This document shows, in pieces, positions 59,589-64,000 of a stretch of DNA of 64,000 nt (the first letter of the stretch is position 1; each line of letters starts with the position of its first letter). Location of the stretch: assembly GCA_905250075.1 (NCBI GenBank), contig CAJNOP010000032.1:131675-195674 (forward strand), in the 5' to 3' direction. This DNA comes from Rotaria sp. Silwood1. Its lineage: Eukaryota > Rotifera > Eurotatoria > Philodinida > Philodinidae. A model generated the notes under the pieces. That model did no database searches. It was not told where the DNA came from and saw nothing but the letters and a program-made list of their open reading frames with translations. A program made the position numbers and the translations under genes.

Positions 59589-62500
59589 TATTTATGGCCT
59601 CTAAAATATTTACATAGACAATAATTTACACTATTTTACATTTAACGAACATTTTTACTTTGAATTATGAGCTTGAAACGTCAATTTTTCTTCTAATATA
59701 CTTATCATTTGTTTTCTCTCCATTTATAGCTGCTTGTATTGAGTACAGTCATTTGGACATTGCATTGTTGTTTGTTATGTACTTTTATGTCCTTTTTTTC
59801 TCAAGTACAGCATATTGCGCTGTTAGATTTTTGATGAGTAACATAGAATAATGCAAAGAAAATGATCATACTTGTTTTCAATATTTTGACTCGTCAACAT
59901 AATTATGTATACCTTGTTTTTGTACAATTTTCGCTAGATTATATCTACATAAACGAAAATGAAAGTACATACTGGATGAGTCAACACGCGTGATCGACGT
60001 GATTCGTGTTCATACAAACAATATTTTTTCGTTACTCAAGGACATGAGTGATATGCTTTAGGTATGCTCGCATAAGTATGCAGTGGAGCAAGTTAATGAT
60101 AATATTAATAAAAAAACAAACTGATCAAAGATTGAAACATATCACAATCATCAAAATATAACTATCAAAAAAAAAGTAAAATGAGTAATAAGTATACTAA
60201 TGTTGCAGATTTGATTTTTAAAAAAGCTTGTTCATTATCATATGAACATCTGAAGTCATTTACTTACAATTCTGATATGAACTAGCTAAACAGAGAATAT
60301 AATTAACTTATGAATTCTAAACTTCAGTTCATGATCATGAATTTTAATCTATTTATATGTTTTTTTTTTGGCGAGACATGTTATGATTCATCATAGATGT
60401 AACGTAATAAGACACTATTTATCTATTTCAAAGTACTAAATAGAAAATAACAGAATAAACATTGATTAATTTGTTTATAATTGATTATTGTTATTCAAAA
60501 ACAAAATTGTATAGGATTTAAAGCGTCATAGTGTTGTTCACAAACATTCAAATATTCATTTATTATTATAAAATATATTCATCTATCAATCAATGGTTTT
60601 TTTTTAATCATATTTGCTTGTTTTTCCTCTCTTCTACACACGTGTATAATCCGTTTTTTTGTCTTATGCGATGCATACGAAAATCCATCGAACTTAATCA
60701 TATGAATTTCACCTCTCTTTCTTCATTGCACTTTGCTGAAATTTCATCTTTTAAGGTTCGTCTTGCGATGCACTACGATGATGATAAGTCCAAAGTCTGT
60801 TCTCTCCTTGTTTGTTATGAAATATAAAGGTGAAAAAAATAAAGTACCATGTCTCCAGGTTGGTACTTCATTTCACCTTTGCTTTTTTCCTGTATCAAGT
60901 AAATTTGACAAAGAACATTATATTAATCATGTATACCATTGTCATATATGTTACCTATACATATCATTTGCATGTTCATTTTCACTATGATACATGTAAA
61001 TAAATAAAACCAATGAGATTTTTTGAATACAAGTTTGATTTATTACACTAAAAGAGACTACCTTCATCAATTCTTTTGATTGATATTGAATGATAGGTCC
61101 TTATTTATGATAATCAGTAAGAAATTCGGATAACGTATTGAAGATTATGAACATGAAATATATAGATGATGTACAATGAATATAAATATAATTATTCGAT
61201 AATCATCGTCCGAACAAAAACAAGTCTCAAACTATATTTCTAATAACAAAAGACTGAAAATAGACAGATAGAAGTAGAACAATCCGTTTGTTTTATTTTG
61301 ATTGATTCACATATATCTTTTGCTATTCAATTGAAGTTGATTTGTACAGCAAAAAAATTCAATATCTCTCTTATGTTGTGAAGCACTATCTAAAAGTAAT
61401 GTTAAAATATATACAGTGCGAAATTTACATTCGACAGATCGTCACAGATACATTAGAGATAGCTCGTCACAGGCATGATGAAAACTCGTAATAACATCCC
61501 TTCTTCAGGAGACACCGTCATAGACGTCATTAATATAATACAATCAGCGATCGTTTACGAATAATGCGTGATGATAATATCTAAGCGACTTTTTTTTTTT
61601 GTATTTCTAAAGGATTAAGTACAAGGATCGAGAAGAAATAAGCTCTAAAATAGATAGAATAAAGTAATCTTGTTGAGATTACCAAGCATAACTGCATCAA
61701 GTTTCATATTTTAATTTCATGCGAACTGTCTTAACAGCTTTTCTATTTCTATTCAAAATTAATATAGTAAAGCAGTCACTTAGACCAGTAAAAATACTGT
61801 AATATACTAACAATTTTACTATAACTTTTTCATTGCTAAGATCAAATATTCTCTATAATGAAAATAAATCATCTATTTATGTATCATGGAAAATTCAAAT
61901 AATCGAATAAACTTTTTCTATTTACAAAGAATAACAAATCATTTTATAGTGTATTGATGATTTTTTTTTGGATATATAATTCTAACTGAATATCAAAAAA
62001 GTCATCGGTTTTAATAGATTATCTTCTTATAAGTTATCTATTGTAAAAGCAATTACATGAATAGTTGTTAGGTTCGTCGTCAAAGTATTGATAAATAATA
62101 TTATTCTTCGTTTAGTAACAACTAAAACTTGTTGATAACAAATTAGATTCGTTATATTCTTTCTACTATAATAAATAGAAATAAAACTTGAGGTAATAAT
62201 ATACATATAAAATAGGTTCGAGTATTACTATGGATAGAGAAAATAATAATCAATGTTGTGGCTCAGTGAGAAGTCTATATTCGGTGTTAGTAGAAATACT
62301 ATCCAATGTAACATGTAAAATACAGTGAACTAAAATAATTGATGTAAAACTGTTTTGTTTTAAACTAAAACTTCGTTGAAAAGAACCTGCAGTGAAATTT
62401 TGTTTTTGTTTTGGTGTTTTATGAATTCTATGACATTTCTCAATGTATGTATTTTAGAATATGAGTCTTGAAAACGTATTTTTCAAAAGAAGATTACCAA

Positions 62501-62726
62501 ATGACTAATTATATCAAACATTGTTACAAAAACCATGATGGCTACTGTAAACAATCAACTCTTTCATTCGCATAGACATAATCTAAAATCATTTTTGTCT
62601 TCTTTGTCTTGGTCTCCATAACAATGTAGCAGAAGAAAGTTAGCAAATACAAAAAAACGTTATTGAATTGCTAAATATTCTACGACGTTGAATAATGAAT
62701 ATAAGTATCATCAATACATATTATAT
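59589..62726. other. Upstream region of the cellulase, no gene seen
   Basis: The promoter of the cellulase should lie at the left end. Short frames at 59660-59851 and 60531-60990 have chance composition. No tRNA, repeat array or foldback was recognised. Confidence 0.4.
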
Positions 62727-63580
62727 TTTTCCTCATGAAGGTCGACTTATTCTCGTTACCAGTGATCAATGTAGTCAACAATTAGTTCCTCCCATTCATT
62801 AATGGCAACAATTATCATCAATTTATGTTTATGATATGGATAAGCAATCAAATGAAGAATGGATCATATACAACATAAAATTGTAACATTGTTTTTAGTT
62901 AGTTTCTTTTGTTAATGATTTTTGTATTTGACCGATTTGATGGTCTAAATGATGAAATTAACTGCAATCAGATTAGTTTCATGAAAGTGCAAGAACTATT
63001 GCTAATAAATGTTTTATAGAATGACTTACTATCGACATGAATGAATAACTGTACTCTACAGTTACTTTGTTTATTCTTGTTTAACAATTGATATTGTTCT
63101 GAGAATAAAATCTAGTCGAGAAGACAAACTAAAATTTATAAATCTCTCTTAGATTGAAAGTTATCTGTACATTAGCGAAAAAAAGAGAAACGAAGTTTCA
63201 AGAACAGAAAATATTGAAATACTATTTTTGTTTTGTTTTATTTGATTGATAATATCTACGAACCACTGAAGCACAATCGATATCAATTTTCACTTGACGA
63301 GTACTATGAATAAGTGATGTCATAGAAATATTTTAATGTACTTCGACAATCGATTCATGAATTTATTTCTATTAAATACGATGAATTGTTATAAAACAAT
63401 AAACTATTTCAAGTGTTAAAACGTTTCTAATGATCTTCATTGAGTATGGTTTGTAATTTATGATAATCTACCAGAAGTAATAACTAAATCCTTTGCTCAT
63501 ATTAGTTTAATGCATGAGTTCAATGAAGTATCTTTCATGATTGCGAATAGATTTCATTTGATTAATCCTTATCAGTAGAG
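62727..63580 (+). pseudogene. Fossil of a rotifer-type ADP-ribosyltransferase protein
   Basis: Two protein-like fragments occur in the order expected for a large bdelloid family (an N-terminal domain followed by an ART domain, often with TPRs). At about 62735-62870 the frame reads GRLILVTSDQCSQQLVPPIH, a stop, then SSIYVYDMDKQSNEEW. At about 63455-63575 it reads DNLPEVITKSFAHISLMHEF and then NEVSFMIANRFHLIN, which resembles the end of the ART domain with its NE.EVLF-like motif. Between them only short frames survive. Stops and lost frame show it is not a working gene. Assignment rests on remembered family pattern, so it needs a search. Confidence 0.45.
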
Positions 63581-64000
63581 ATAAAAGAGCTTTGTCCCTT
63601 TCCTGCTGACTAAAAACTCCTGGCGTCAAAAAAATCATTAGATCGATACGAAAGTCTTAATTCTAGTTTGAGAAATTTGTAGTATTGAATTGTTGAGATT
63701 AATAATGCCAAATATTAAAGAATTAAAACAAAACAATACTATACTAACTAACTAAAATATTTAATCTCAAAAATGAAAAAGTGAAGCTTTCTCAACAAAG
63801 ATGTAAAAATTTTCGTATCTACCTGATAATTGAATAGTTCCGGTTTCAAGAAGTTTTTAAAAAGTCACTTCAGGTTCAGTTCTCGGTTTCAGATATTTGG
63901 AAGCGCCAGATTCTTCTTACGATAAATGAAGAAAAAAGAATCTACAAGTAGTGATAAGGAAGTTGACTTGTGCTTTTTTGGTGCTGCATTTTATGATATG
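63581..64000. other. Non-coding end of window
   Basis: AT-rich DNA with no supportable feature. Confidence 0.4.

Overview
The window reads as nuclear DNA of a small invertebrate, most likely a bdelloid rotifer. This is an inference from gene content and style, not from a marker gene. The DNA is very AT-rich. The genes are compact, with introns mostly of 54-106 bases, canonical GT-AG junctions and AATAAA signals. The metazoan genes include an SH2-C1-RhoGAP chimaerin, a smoothelin-motif protein, GHITM/TMBIM5, an allatostatin-A/galanin-type GPCR and a macin peptide. Beside them is a cellulase with fungal-type modules (three CBM1 plus GH45), the kind of horizontally acquired enzyme known from bdelloids. 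A small glycine-rich hydrophilic protein, a FLYWCH-MULE transposase fossil and a fossil resembling rotifer ADP-ribosyltransferase proteins point the same way.

Layout. 0-12 kb: repeats and mobile-element remains (a hAT-type miniature element with a perfect 8-bp target duplication, a GACACA-rich element, a 132-bp mini-element, a Tc1-like palindrome, a MULE fossil), one two-exon hydrophilin-like gene (+) and a doubtful membrane protein (-). 12.7-22.2 kb: chimaerin (-) and a six-exon smoothelin-motif gene (-). 24.6-34.4 kb: the gene-dense core, with a membrane-anchored CAP protein (+), a classical SDR (+), a retinol-dehydrogenase-like SDR (-) convergent with it, and GHITM (+). 35.9-40.2 kb: a macin antimicrobial peptide (+) and two near-identical intron-containing tRNA-Ser(GCT) genes (+). 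40-53.8 kb: gene-poor AT-rich DNA with a cluster of palindromic elements. 53.8-59.6 kb: the GPCR (+) and the CBM1x3-GH45 cellulase (-), convergent. 59.6-64 kb: intergenic DNA with an ADP-ribosyltransferase-like fossil.

The strongest window-wide pattern is about sixteen separate long inverted-repeat (foldback) elements, mostly non-coding. Several are bounded by TA or by longer target-site duplications. Three lie inside introns and account for the only unusually long introns in otherwise compact genes. Two belong to one family; the rest look unrelated to each other. All exon structures were read by eye from splice signals, reading frame and protein family, without transcript data. No operon-like or defence-type system was seen. 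The genes look like independent housekeeping, signalling, secretion and digestion loci.
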